From Candidatus Izemoplasmatales bacterium (GTDB lineage: Bacteria; Bacillota_I; Bacilli_A; Izemoplasmatales; Hujiaoplasmataceae): a stretch of DNA of 10,567 bases. Of this stretch, positions 1 to 6,640 are shown piece by piece (position 1 is the stretch's first letter; every line of letters begins with the position of its first letter). The position numbers and the translations under genes are program-made. Location: positions 1 through 10,567 of the forward strand of contig JAQWBC010000023.1 of assembly GCA_028707415.1 (NCBI GenBank), written 5' to 3'. Under the pieces are notes generated by a model, which ran no database searches, was not told the DNA's origin, and saw only the letters and a list, made by a program, of their open reading frames with translations.

Positions 1-924
1 AATGCATTTATGTATTTTAGCCACAAATTGCCGATCGTCTTCGTTAATGTCATTATCGACGCTTTTAGGCATGAACTCTTTACAAGGATCATCATTATAT
101 ATTTTATGAGCTAACCGCGCCAATGGAACAAGATTGAATCCATATCCATCCTCAAGACAATCGAGATTATTATAGCGCGCGGCGATGCGAATGACATTGG
201 CACTCATCAATTCCGAGCCACAAGCCGCCCCCATCCAAATGATGTCATGATTTCCCCACTGAATGTCGACTTCTTTTTTGGGTAATATTTTCTGAAGAAC
301 TCGGTGGGGTTGACTACCGCGATCGAAAATATCACCAACGATATGCAACCGATCAATCGCGAGATTACGAATCAGTTTGCTAACCTGAACGATAAACTCA
401 TTCTGACGATTTGTTGAAAAAATTGCTTCAATGATTGTTTTATAATACCGGACTTTATCATCGTTTTCATGAGATTCGTATAACAATTCTTGAATAACGT
501 AAGCAAATTCGGAAGGCAGACTTTTTTGCACTTTACTCTTGGTATATTTACTGGCGACGTTCAGACAGATACTCATCATATGCGATAGAATATCTTTAAG
601 CATAATTTTCAATTTAGTTGCTGAGAGGAGGTTTTGGTATTTCCGTAACATCTCTTTAGGATAGTAGATAAAAAATGCTAATCGTCGTTTTTCATCTTCA
701 GGCATTTCCGGGAAAATCCGGTTAATTTTGTCACGGATAATTCCGCAAGCGTTTTTTAATATATGGTTGAATGCATCATATTCACCATGAATATCAGTAA
801 TGAAGACTTCTGTTCCTTTTGGAAGATTTAGAATCGCTGTCAAGTTGATTAATTCCGTGCTAACGGATTGGACAGTTGGGAAGTCAGCACTAAGGAGTTC
901 GAGATACTTTTGAATATAGGTCAT
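1..924 (-). CDS. fbp: Fructose-1,6-bisphosphatase class III, N-terminal 308 residues (runs off left edge)
   Basis: Hydrolyses fructose-1,6-bisphosphate to fructose-6-phosphate in gluconeogenesis; cytoplasmic. I translated 308 codons without a stop from ATG at 924 to the window edge. The start MTYIQKYLELLSADFPTVQS is typical of the Bacillota-type (class III) enzyme. Metallophosphatase motifs appear in order: DIHGE at residues 44-48, GDIFDRG at 197-203 and GNHD at 224-227, followed by WMGAACGS. These supply the metal-binding Asp, His and Asn residues of the calcineurin-like fold. The family is usually about 640-670 residues, so roughly half is missing at the C-terminus only because the window ends. 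A strong ribosome binding site (GGAGGAGT, 936-929) fixes the start. The gene has its own promoter and is separated from the upstream gene by a terminator, so it is a separate transcription unit. Identification is confident. Confidence 0.95.
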   Translation of the reverse strand, partial: MTYIQKYLELLSADFPTVQSVSTELINLTAILNLPKGTEVFITDIHGEYDAFNHILKNACGIIRDKINRIFPEMPEDEKRRLAFFIYYPKEMLRKYQNLLSATKLKIMLKDILSHMMSICLNVASKYTKSKVQKSLPSEFAYVIQELLYESHENDDKVRYYKTIIEAIFSTNRQNEFIVQVSKLIRNLAIDRLHIVGDIFDRGSQPHRVLQKILPKKEVDIQWGNHDIIWMGAACGSELMSANVIRIAARYNNLDCLEDGYGFNLVPLARLAHKIYNDDPCKEFMPKSVDNDINEDDRQFVAKIHKCI

Positions 925-992
925 TTTTACTCCTCCACAATCGAATATCTCTCTTTATATTGTTTATAATAATATCATATAAATACAGATGA

Positions 993-1021
993 AATATAAC
1001 ATATAAATGCCTCAAATACAA
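993..1021 (-). promoter_or_regulatory. Promoter for fbp
   Basis: On the minus strand TTGTAT (1021-1016) is followed after 17 bp by TATATT (998-993). A TG one base upstream of the -10 makes it an extended -10. This fits a housekeeping sigma-A promoter with a start near 986 and a leader of about 60 nt before the fbp ATG. Seen by eye only. Confidence 0.55.
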
Positions 1022-1054
1022 TCATACTTTCACTTAAAGCCTTGAAACCAAGTT

Positions 1055-1086
1055 AAAAAGAAAACAGATTGTCTTTCCATCTGTTT
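1055..1086 (-). terminator. Rho-independent terminator after the small membrane protein gene
   Basis: Reading the minus strand, AAACAGAT (1086-1079), a 9 nt loop and ATCTGTTT (1069-1062) form an 8 bp stem followed by TTCTTTTT. The stem is AT-rich, so termination may be moderate. It lies about 30 bp past the stop of the 1115-1414 gene and separates it from the fbp promoter. The other strand has no T-tract. Confidence 0.6.
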
Positions 1087-1114
1087 ACAAAATATCCTGT
1101 GGCTCTTTACTCGT

Positions 1115-1414
1115 TTATGATCGAGATTTATTAATTTTGATAGTAATTAAAAACAAGCCGATAGATAGTATTCCAAATATTGCCATCTGAGTTGTCCTGG
1201 CGTCCAAAAAGCAGGCAACTGCAATGGCAAACATTACCAAAGTTGAACAAATGGCAATAAAGTTTGACGAGACAAATAAGACGTCGGATAGTTTAGGCAT
1301 GTACTCATACTTTCTCCCAAACCAGTTTACAATTAATGCAATTATCATCAAAACAATAGAAGCAATAATTAAGTGAATAATCATTTCCGATACTAATAGT
1401 TCCCATAATGTCAT
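1115..1414 (-). CDS. Small three-helix membrane protein of unknown function
   Basis: I do not recognise this family. The 99-residue product has three hydrophobic segments (about residues 11-32, 46-70 and 77-93), a basic stretch after the first (GRKYEY) and a basic C-terminal tail (KINKSRS), so it is an integral membrane protein. I chose the ATG at 1414, which has GGGGA seven bases upstream. A longer reading from TTG at 1438 adds eight residues but has a poorer start codon and no clear ribosome binding site. It starts about 31 bp after the alcohol dehydrogenase stop with no terminator between, so the two are probably co-transcribed, and a terminator follows at 1086-1055. No signal peptide cleavage site or catalytic motif is visible. 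Confidence 0.7.
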   Translation of the reverse strand: MTLWELLVSEMIIHLIIASIVLMIIALIVNWFGRKYEYMPKLSDVLFVSSNFIAICSTLVMFAIAVACFLDARTTQMAIFGILSIGLFLITIKINKSRS

Positions 1415-1445
1415 ATAAACATCCCCAATCAAACTCAATTGTATT

Positions 1446-2654
1446 TTACATTATCAAATGATAAATAGTGATAAAATCGTTTATATCCATGATTTTTGGA
1501 ACTGGATATAATGGATTTGCTTCAGAAAATGCACGTTTCGCCATAAGCGGTATGTCAACCTCTTTGATGATTCCCTTTAATTGCTCGGGAATCTCCATTG
1601 ATGCGTTTAAATTCCGAATTGAAGCTATAAATTTGCTTGCTTTTTGCTCATCTGAATCTTTTAGATCCGATTGTTTGGATAAATCCGCAAGACGAGCTAA
1701 TCTTTTTGTGGCTGTTTTTCCATAAAAATCAAGAATATATGGTAATATGACCGCATTAGCTAAACCGTGAGGAACTTGGTAGAATCCCCCTAAAGTATGA
1801 GCGATTGCATGCACATTGCCAACATATGCCCGAGTAAATGCAACTCCAGCTTTATATGCCGCTTTTTGCATATTAGCCCGAGCGATAAGATTAGTACCAA
1901 CGTTATAAGCTTTATATAAATTCTCAAAAATTAGTTTTACGGCATCAACTGCCATCTTTTCTGTATGCTTAGTATTACTACGACCAATATATGCTTCGAC
2001 GGCATGAGTTAAGGCATCAATTCCCGTTGTCGATGTTATTTGCTTCGGTAATCCGACAGTCAAAACCGGATCCAGAACCGCATAATGAGGAATTAGATGC
2101 GGGTCGTTGATAGCATATTTTTCGTGGGTTTGTGAATTAGTAATAACTGCAGCCAAAGTTGTTTCCGAACCAGTTCCAGCCGTAGTAGGAACAACGAACA
2201 AAGGAGGAATTTTATGGGATACCTTGAACAGACCTTTCATTTGGGGAATCAATTTGTGAGGGTTGCCAATTCGAGCCGCCGTGCCTTTAGCCATATCCAT
2301 TGGCGAGCCACCTCCGACTGCTATTAAGCCTTGGCAATGACCATCTAGGTATAACTGAACAGCTTCTTCAATATTATCGATTGTGGGATTCGCAACCGTT
2401 TTATCATATATAACATATTTTATTCCTTGAGTTTTTAGATCCGATAACAACGGTGAAACTAATCCCGCTTTCGTTAAACCATAATCGGTTACCACCATAA
2501 CATTGGTAATTCCTTGATGATAAATCAATTTAGGTAAAAGCGAAAGACAGTTTGGTCCTTCAAGTAATATTGGCTCGCGAAATGGTAAGAATCCGGAAGC
2601 AATACGAAAACAAAACTGATAAATTCGACAATATAATCGGAAGAATGGTGACAT
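1446..2654 (-). CDS. Iron-containing alcohol dehydrogenase with an aromatic N-terminal extension
   Basis: A group III (Fe-ADH) NAD(P)-dependent oxidoreductase that interconverts an alcohol and an aldehyde or ketone; the substrate cannot be told from sequence. The cofactor motif GGGSPMDMAK is at residues 114-123 and PTTAGTGSE at 156-164. The metal ligands are D213 and H217 (GIDALTHAVE), H282 and H296, with H286 between them; their spacing matches the FucO/AdhE type (D, +4 H, about +65 H, +14 H). The 402-residue length is slightly above the usual 380-390 because of about 26 extra residues at the start. These are rich in Phe and Tyr with interspersed Arg (F4, F5, R6, Y8, R10, Y12, F14, F16, R17), suggesting an amphipathic, membrane-touching helix. 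ATG at 2654 has GAGGT six bases upstream. It is probably co-transcribed with the downstream membrane protein. Family call confident; anchoring is inference. Confidence 0.92.
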   Translation of the reverse strand: MSPFFRLYCRIYQFCFRIASGFLPFREPILLEGPNCLSLLPKLIYHQGITNVMVVTDYGLTKAGLVSPLLSDLKTQGIKYVIYDKTVANPTIDNIEEAVQLYLDGHCQGLIAVGGGSPMDMAKGTAARIGNPHKLIPQMKGLFKVSHKIPPLFVVPTTAGTGSETTLAAVITNSQTHEKYAINDPHLIPHYAVLDPVLTVGLPKQITSTTGIDALTHAVEAYIGRSNTKHTEKMAVDAVKLIFENLYKAYNVGTNLIARANMQKAAYKAGVAFTRAYVGNVHAIAHTLGGFYQVPHGLANAVILPYILDFYGKTATKRLARLADLSKQSDLKDSDEQKASKFIASIRNLNASMEIPEQLKGIIKEVDIPLMAKRAFSEANPLYPVPKIMDINDFITIYHLIM

Positions 2655-2709
2655 GGTATTACCTCGTTAAAGTATGTATTTCTAAGTTGTCATTGCATAA
2701 TCGCTTTAC

Positions 2710-2753
2710 TGTTTTATAAAACAAAAATAGTATGAACCGAAAACCGATTACAA
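2710..2753 (-). promoter_or_regulatory. Weak promoter with a 14 bp palindrome upstream of the alcohol dehydrogenase
   Basis: On the minus strand TTGTAA (2753-2748, overlapping the stop of the lipoprotein gene) and TACTAT (2732-2727) lie 15 bp apart, a rather short spacing. Just downstream is the perfect palindrome TGTTTTATAAAACA (2723-2710), about where transcription would start. The position suits a repressor site. It does not match the Rex or CcpA consensus well. The gap has no clear terminator for the upstream gene, so read-through is also possible. Confidence 0.35.
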
Positions 2754-3260
2754 ATATAAAGGATCATAAATAGGGAGCGACTGGTATTCATCGGTGGACT
2801 TAATGTACTCGATGATTTGATTGCCCACAACTAACAGCTCTTCACCATTTACAATTTCTTCATCAGGAATAATGTTGGCACAAGGCAGTTTGACTGTAAA
2901 ACTTCCCCATTTATACATAACAGTGATTTCCAGTTCAATGCTCGGTGAAACAAAATGACCTTCACCATATATATATACTTCGTGGGGATACGATATAATA
3001 TCAATTGTTAAAAAATTATCATAAATCTCATTCATTTTGTCATTGTTAATCGCTAAATCAACCTGTGCTGATCCCTGATCTCCTAAATCCTTAATTAGCA
3101 AATTAGTCCGGCTATTATATGAGTTTAGTTTGTTTACCCCCCAGGCGATAGAAAAATCAAAATCTGGGGGCATTTTTTCTGGCATGGGAGCGATACCAGA
3201 ACATCCTGACACACAAAGCAAAGAAAGCAATATCACAAACAACATAATTATTTTTCGCAT
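2748..3260 (-). CDS. Predicted lipoprotein of unknown function (170 residues)
   Basis: The product starts with a textbook lipoprotein signal: basic MRK, a hydrophobic core (IIMLFVILLSLLCV) and a lipobox VSGC with the acylated cysteine at residue 20. It should be exported and anchored to the outer face of the membrane. The mature part is acidic, lacks catalytic motifs that I recognise, and contains one further Cys (127). A possible beta-rich segment (about residues 93-127) and a helical region (about 145-155) can be guessed. The start is ATG at 3260 because TAAGGAG (3274-3268) sits seven bases upstream. The frame stays open upstream to 3347, but that reading would bury the signal peptide and run through the promoter. 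It has its own promoter and lies between the c-di-GMP sensor and the alcohol dehydrogenase. Function unknown. Confidence 0.85.
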   Translation of the reverse strand: MRKIIMLFVILLSLLCVSGCSGIAPMPEKMPPDFDFSIAWGVNKLNSYNSRTNLLIKDLGDQGSAQVDLAINNDKMNEIYDNFLTIDIISYPHEVYIYGEGHFVSPSIELEITVMYKWGSFTVKLPCANIIPDEEIVNGEELLVVGNQIIEYIKSTDEYQSLPIYDPLYL

Positions 3261-3291
3261 TTTAAATCTCCTTAAGGACGGTAAAATTAAG

Positions 3292-3322
3292 ATTATCTTC
3301 ATGCTTTTTATGATGTCATCAT
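3292..3322 (-). promoter_or_regulatory. Promoter for the lipoprotein gene, overlapped by a short palindrome
   Basis: On the minus strand ATGACA (3319-3314) is followed after 16 bp by GATAAT (3297-3292), each 5/6 to the sigma-A consensus. Transcription would start near 3285, about 25 nt before the ATG. The imperfect palindrome ATGATG-T-CATCAT (3310-3322) covers the -35 box and could be an operator. Confidence 0.5.
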
Positions 3323-3381
3323 TCAAATGTGTGGTATTACATTGCATTGGTTGTAAACATAGTGCTTGTTATTAAAAATCG

Positions 3382-5862
3382 CTATTTGCTTTTACCATTA
3401 AACGGCTTTTTCAAAACTTTTTCAACGAAAATCTTGGCTATGTTCGGATCGAATTGTGATCCGGCATAACGGATAATCTCAGCGATGGCATCATCATCGC
3501 TCATGTGTTTTCGATATGCGCGATCGGAAGTCATGGTATCATACGCCTCAGCAATGCCAATAATCCGTGAAAATAGAGGAATATCGGTCTTGCTTAAGCC
3601 CCGCGGATAACCTTTACCATCCCATCGTTCATGGTGGGATAAAACATGTTCGGCTAATCCCGAATATTCATCAGCAGCCCGTAAAATGTGATAACCATTC
3701 TCAGTATGTGTTTTAATTAATTCGTTCTCTTCTAAGGTCAATTTTTCCGGTTTACCCAAGATAGCATCAGGAATCGAGATTTTACCAATATCATGAAATA
3801 ATCCAGCGACTTCTAACTCCCTTAAATCGTCTGAGTGAATGTCCATTGCTTCCCCGATTAATCGGCAATACCGGCCTACGCGAGCGGAATGATTTTTTTC
3901 ATCCGAAAACTTATCGGTCAAAGTCATCAATATCGCTTTAATAGCACCATTACGAATGTTACGACCTTCAGTTACCTTATTTCGGTACATGCGATTTTCT
4001 GCATTTTTCATAACTTCTTCGAGACTCGTTTGTGATTCCAATTTCACGTCATAACCGACGGCCACGGAAATCGGTATGTTACCAATTAAAATTTTAGCTA
4101 ATTCAGTTTGAATTTTCGATTTAAAAGCATCAACTGCTTCAAGATTAGCTTTGGGAAGAATAATCGCGAATTCATCGCCACCAATTCGACAAACACTATC
4201 AGATATGCCAGCAATTGTACATAATGTTTCGCTGGTTTTCTTCAACGCGATATCGCCAAAATGATGGCCATAAGCGTCATTCAAGATTTTCAATCCATTA
4301 AAATCAATCATCATCAAAGCCAAAGGAAGAGTTGCCAAGCCATCAAGTCTTGTTAATTCTTCAACATAGAATCTTCGGTTATATAATCCCGTCAAAAAAT
4401 CATGAGTAATCAAATATTCCACTTCTTTTTGTCTAAGCATCGGTTCAGTTGTATCTCTGGTGATGCCTACGGCTCCGGTTACTTTGCCTGCCTCATCATA
4501 AATTGGAGATATCGAAGCTTCAAAATATAAAGTCTGGTCTTTTTTTACCAACGTCCAATCATAGATATGATGTTCACCTTGTAAAGCCTTTTCGTACAAT
4601 TTGTCGCGTTCTTTTCCCGCATCTCCAAAGACATCAAGGACGGTTTTGCCAATGAAATCTTCGGGAGTCATGGCGATTTTTTTTAAGCCACGACCGAAGA
4701 CAGAAGAAAACCGTTTGTCTAGATCAACTTCGAAAATAATATCCGCGGTTGATTCCATTAAAACCTTAACCCGTTGATTTTCGATTGCTAATTCTCGCCT
4801 GTCGGCAATATTTTGTTCCATGGCTTCAGCCGTCGTTGCCAAAGCCGCATTTAAAGACGTTCGAACATCCCCAAACATAAAAGGGTTTTTAGATATTGGC
4901 AGACGATAATGAATATCGTTGTTAAGATTAATTGCTCGAATATCGTTTAATAAGCGATCCATCGGCCGGCCAATTGTTTTGGAATAAAATAAGGAAAAAA
5001 CGGTTGCTAAGATAACCATAATCACTGTGAAAATTATAAATAACGTCGATAGTAATCGAAGATTTTGTGTGAATTCCGCCAAAGGCATAAACACTCCAAG
5101 TTGATAAGAGTCACCGACTAAAGTGGTATATGCCAAAACCCCCTCCGTACCTTGAATTGTTATATAGTAATTTACAGTAGCTCCGGTCAACCCCGCTGTA
5201 AGGGATACGAGTTCGGTTGCTGGGTTTAAGACAATGTCAGATACATCAATATCTGGGTGAGCAATAAAAGAACCATTAGTGTCAATCAAAAAAGCATAAC
5301 CGGTATCGCCAATTTCCATGTCGGAAACAAAACCAGCAATTGCCATAATATCAATATCCGTCGCCAAAACTCCGGCTAAAACATTATTTTCATATACGGC
5401 AATGGCAGTTGTGACAATTACTCGATCTTCAGAAGAGTTTATATAAGCGGGAGTATATATGAAAGTATCAGAACCCGTAGCCATAACATACCATATCCGA
5501 GATGTTAAATCGACACCAGGGTCAGGAACATATCCCGACGAATTAACCATTGTCAAATCGGGACGATAAAAATAGATTGAAGATATTTCTTCACTTTCTT
5601 GATCGATACTAACCAATAGATTTAAAAGGTCGCTATCACTGGGATTGCTGGAGAGATAATTCTGAACAGAACTAAGGGTCATTTCGTAATTATTAAAGTT
5701 ATTTTCAATAATGTTTACCGCGTTATCTCGATGCATTAACAAAATCTGTTCCTGCCGTGTTTCAATATAATTAGAAGAAAGCCAAAAAACATATGAAAAA
5801 GCAATTAGTATAAAAAAAGAAAAAACCCCGAATATAAATAGTGGATTTTTTAAAAATCTCAT
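3382..5862 (-). CDS. Membrane sensor with dCache, PAS, GGDEF and HD-GYP domains (c-di-GMP synthesis and hydrolysis)
   Basis: Predicted to make and break cyclic di-GMP in response to an extracellular signal. Domains in order: TM helix 9-30; extracellular dCache about 32-265; TM helix 270-293; HAMP-like linker about 294-346; PAS about 365-478; GGDEF about 480-638; HD-GYP about 640-822. The cyclase half keeps GGDEF intact (561-565), metal Asp520 and base-binding N528/D529 (IDFNGLKILND). The inhibitory RxxD site is lost: GISD stands at 552-555. The HD-GYP half keeps H658, HD at 690-691 (FHDIGK), HHE at 743-745 and GYP at 751-753. The usual metal-site Asp in the IADxYD motif is Glu772. In the dCache domain R122, W124, Y125, Y140 and D169 match the spacing of the amino-acid-binding motif. 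ATG at 5862 has AAGGAG seven bases upstream. It is transcribed alone from its own promoter behind a structured leader. Whether synthesis or hydrolysis dominates is unknown. Confidence 0.95.
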   Translation of the reverse strand: MRFLKNPLFIFGVFSFFILIAFSYVFWLSSNYIETRQEQILLMHRDNAVNIIENNFNNYEMTLSSVQNYLSSNPSDSDLLNLLVSIDQESEEISSIYFYRPDLTMVNSSGYVPDPGVDLTSRIWYVMATGSDTFIYTPAYINSSEDRVIVTTAIAVYENNVLAGVLATDIDIMAIAGFVSDMEIGDTGYAFLIDTNGSFIAHPDIDVSDIVLNPATELVSLTAGLTGATVNYYITIQGTEGVLAYTTLVGDSYQLGVFMPLAEFTQNLRLLSTLFIIFTVIMVILATVFSLFYSKTIGRPMDRLLNDIRAINLNNDIHYRLPISKNPFMFGDVRTSLNAALATTAEAMEQNIADRRELAIENQRVKVLMESTADIIFEVDLDKRFSSVFGRGLKKIAMTPEDFIGKTVLDVFGDAGKERDKLYEKALQGEHHIYDWTLVKKDQTLYFEASISPIYDEAGKVTGAVGITRDTTEPMLRQKEVEYLITHDFLTGLYNRRFYVEELTRLDGLATLPLALMMIDFNGLKILNDAYGHHFGDIALKKTSETLCTIAGISDSVCRIGGDEFAIILPKANLEAVDAFKSKIQTELAKILIGNIPISVAVGYDVKLESQTSLEEVMKNAENRMYRNKVTEGRNIRNGAIKAILMTLTDKFSDEKNHSARVGRYCRLIGEAMDIHSDDLRELEVAGLFHDIGKISIPDAILGKPEKLTLEENELIKTHTENGYHILRAADEYSGLAEHVLSHHERWDGKGYPRGLSKTDIPLFSRIIGIAEAYDTMTSDRAYRKHMSDDDAIAEIIRYAGSQFDPNIAKIFVEKVLKKPFNGKSK

Positions 5863-5884
5863 ACAAATGCTCCTTCCTGATCGG

Positions 5885-5924
5885 GTTCCCTTTCGGTGAG
5901 ACGAAAACGAACGAGTTCCTCTCG
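5885..5924 (-). promoter_or_regulatory. Structured 5' leader (two adjacent hairpins) of the c-di-GMP sensor mRNA
   Basis: In the minus-strand RNA a small hairpin (CGAG, 5 nt loop, CTCG; 5924-5912) is followed directly by a larger one. Its arms GTTCGTTTTCG (5912-5902) and CGAAAGGGAAC (5895-5885) enclose a 6 nt loop, giving ten pairs (one G-U) and one G-G mismatch. It ends ten bases before the AAGGAG ribosome binding site (5875-5870). I could not match it to the c-di-GMP-I or other riboswitches I know. It may affect translation or mRNA stability. Confidence 0.5.
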
Positions 5925-5925
5925 A

Positions 5926-5945
5926 ATTGATAAACGTTTAACAAT
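5926..5945. promoter_or_regulatory. 20 bp LacI-type operator at the start of transcription of the c-di-GMP sensor
   Basis: The plus strand reads ATTGATAAACGTTTAACAAT. The two ten-base arms are complementary at nine of ten positions, and the central ten bases (TAAACGTTTA) are a perfect palindrome with the central CG typical of LacI/GalR-family operators. It begins two bases downstream of the -10 box and covers the expected +1, a standard repressor position. The regulator is not in this window. Confidence 0.55.
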
Positions 5946-5947
5946 AA

Positions 5948-5956
5948 ATTATATCA
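5948..5956 (-). promoter_or_regulatory. Extended -10 promoter for the c-di-GMP sensor
   Basis: The minus strand carries TGATATAAT (5956-5948), a perfect TATAAT with TG one base upstream. The -35 position 17 bp away (TATTCA) is poor, as extended -10 promoters allow. The start would be near 5941, leaving a leader of about 78 nt before the ATG at 5862. Confidence 0.6.
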
Positions 5957-6202
5957 TATTTTGTGTATGGTGAATAGGTCGTATCATAACAAATATAATT
6001 ATTGTTATTATTATTAAGTTCGCTCAACTTCTGATAAGCTTCATTATTTCGGTAACCGCAATTATAATTCAAACCTCTAAATATGCAATCTTTGTTTATT
6101 TTATCATTGAATTCGAAACAATACAACAATTTATCGGTGAATACTATTATGTATTCGCACATTCAAATTGCCCAAAACAAAGGAAATATGCTCTGAATAA
6201 AT
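5957..6202. other. Intergenic spacer without a convincing gene
   Basis: Together with 5863-5956 this makes a 340 bp gap. The left part holds the promoter, operator and leader described separately. In the remaining 246 bp I see only AT-rich sequence with an ATT triplet run (5998-6015). No clear terminator follows the DUF3795 gene. A minus-strand open frame of 74 codons (6162 to 5938) has no ribosome binding site, has low-complexity Asn/Tyr/Cys-rich content, and covers the sensor promoter, so I do not call it a gene. Confidence 0.6.
5998..6015. repeat. Short ATT trinucleotide run
   Basis: ATT ATT GTT ATT ATT ATT on the plus strand: six triplets, one altered. It lies between the DUF3795 gene and the sensor promoter, about 40-60 bp upstream of the -10 box. 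Length changes here would alter only upstream promoter DNA. Confidence 0.6.
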
Positions 6203-6628
6203 CTATTTTATCTGTTTTCGAGAGTTACTAACGTTAATATAACGAATTTTTCCGCAATTAGTACAATATCCTCGATGAACACAGATTATCCCTCCACAAT
6301 CACAAACATATTTTTTTTCACAGTTCAAAAGATGGTTATCGATGCCGTTTTTTTGGATGTCGAGCAAACATTCTATCATCGAGTAGCTGTAATTAAGACG
6401 GTATCTCTTATCAAGATGGATAATTAATGGACATGGAAATCGATCACATTGATAACAGAGTGCATACCCTTTTTCCTCACAACAGGTCTTAATTCGACAT
6501 TGAACACATGCCTTAGGTTTTGAAGAATCATGGCTACGACATCCTAAACATCGGTTGTTAGTCCTTAAAAATGCCATGCAAATTCCACAATTAGCCCCGC
6601 ATGGAGCGATTAATTCAGCTGTAAACAT
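6203..6628 (-). CDS. Cysteine-rich DUF3795 family protein
   Basis: A 141-residue soluble protein with 19 cysteines, of unknown biochemical role. The opening APCGANCGICMAF (residues 8-20), CLGC (27-30), CVQC (41-44), the CC pair at 49-50, and CYQCDRFPC (58-66) follow the usual DUF3795 layout. They probably bind zinc or an iron-sulphur centre. A second cluster near the C-terminus (C109, C111, C116, C122, C125) resembles an added zinc ribbon. The start at 6628 is well supported: GAGGTGATC lies four bases upstream and overlaps the stop codon of the RNA methyltransferase gene, so translation is probably coupled. It is the last gene of the cluster that includes the methyltransferase and possibly the AmmeMemoRadiSam genes. 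No catalytic motif is recognisable. Family assignment rests on cysteine pattern from memory. Confidence 0.8.
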   Translation of the reverse strand: MFTAELIAPCGANCGICMAFLRTNNRCLGCRSHDSSKPKACVQCRIKTCCEEKGYALCYQCDRFPCPLIIHLDKRYRLNYSYSMIECLLDIQKNGIDNHLLNCEKKYVCDCGGIICVHRGYCTNCGKIRYINVSNSRKQIK

Positions 6629-6630
6629 CA

Positions 6631-6640
6631 GATCACCTCA
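6631..6640 (-). promoter_or_regulatory. Ribosome binding site overlapping the upstream stop codon
   Basis: The minus strand reads TGAGGTGATC: the TGA (6640-6638) ends the methyltransferase gene, and the same bases begin GAGGTGATC, a nine-base match to the 16S rRNA anti-Shine-Dalgarno complement. Only four bases separate it from the DUF3795 ATG, which points to translational coupling. Confidence 0.75.

Noticed and set aside
1415..1438. TTG start for the small membrane protein
   Set aside because: The ATG at 1414 has a usable ribosome binding site; the TTG does not.
1468..1725. Plus-strand open frame of 85 codons inside the alcohol dehydrogenase
   Set aside because: It lies wholly antisense to a well-supported gene and has no recognisable product.
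2710..2760. Terminator after the lipoprotein gene
   Set aside because: The repeated CCGAAAACCGA is a direct repeat, not a stem, and the AT palindrome has no GC stem followed by a T-tract; it looks more like a promoter region.
3261..3347. N-terminal extension of the lipoprotein frame up to 3347
   Set aside because: It would place 29 residues before a clear lipoprotein signal and cover the promoter; the ATG at 3260 has a perfect ribosome binding site.
3130..3375. Plus-strand open frame over the lipoprotein signal region
   Set aside because: It is antisense to the signal peptide and promoter, with no family resemblance.
5863..5940. c-di-GMP-I (GEMM) riboswitch in the sensor leader
   Set aside because: The hairpins lack the conserved GEMM core sequences I know, and the leader is too short for a full aptamer plus expression platform.
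5938..6162. Minus-strand open frame of 74 codons
   Set aside because: No ribosome binding site, low-complexity Asn/Tyr/Cys-rich product, and it runs through the sensor promoter; it is probably chance in AT-rich DNA.
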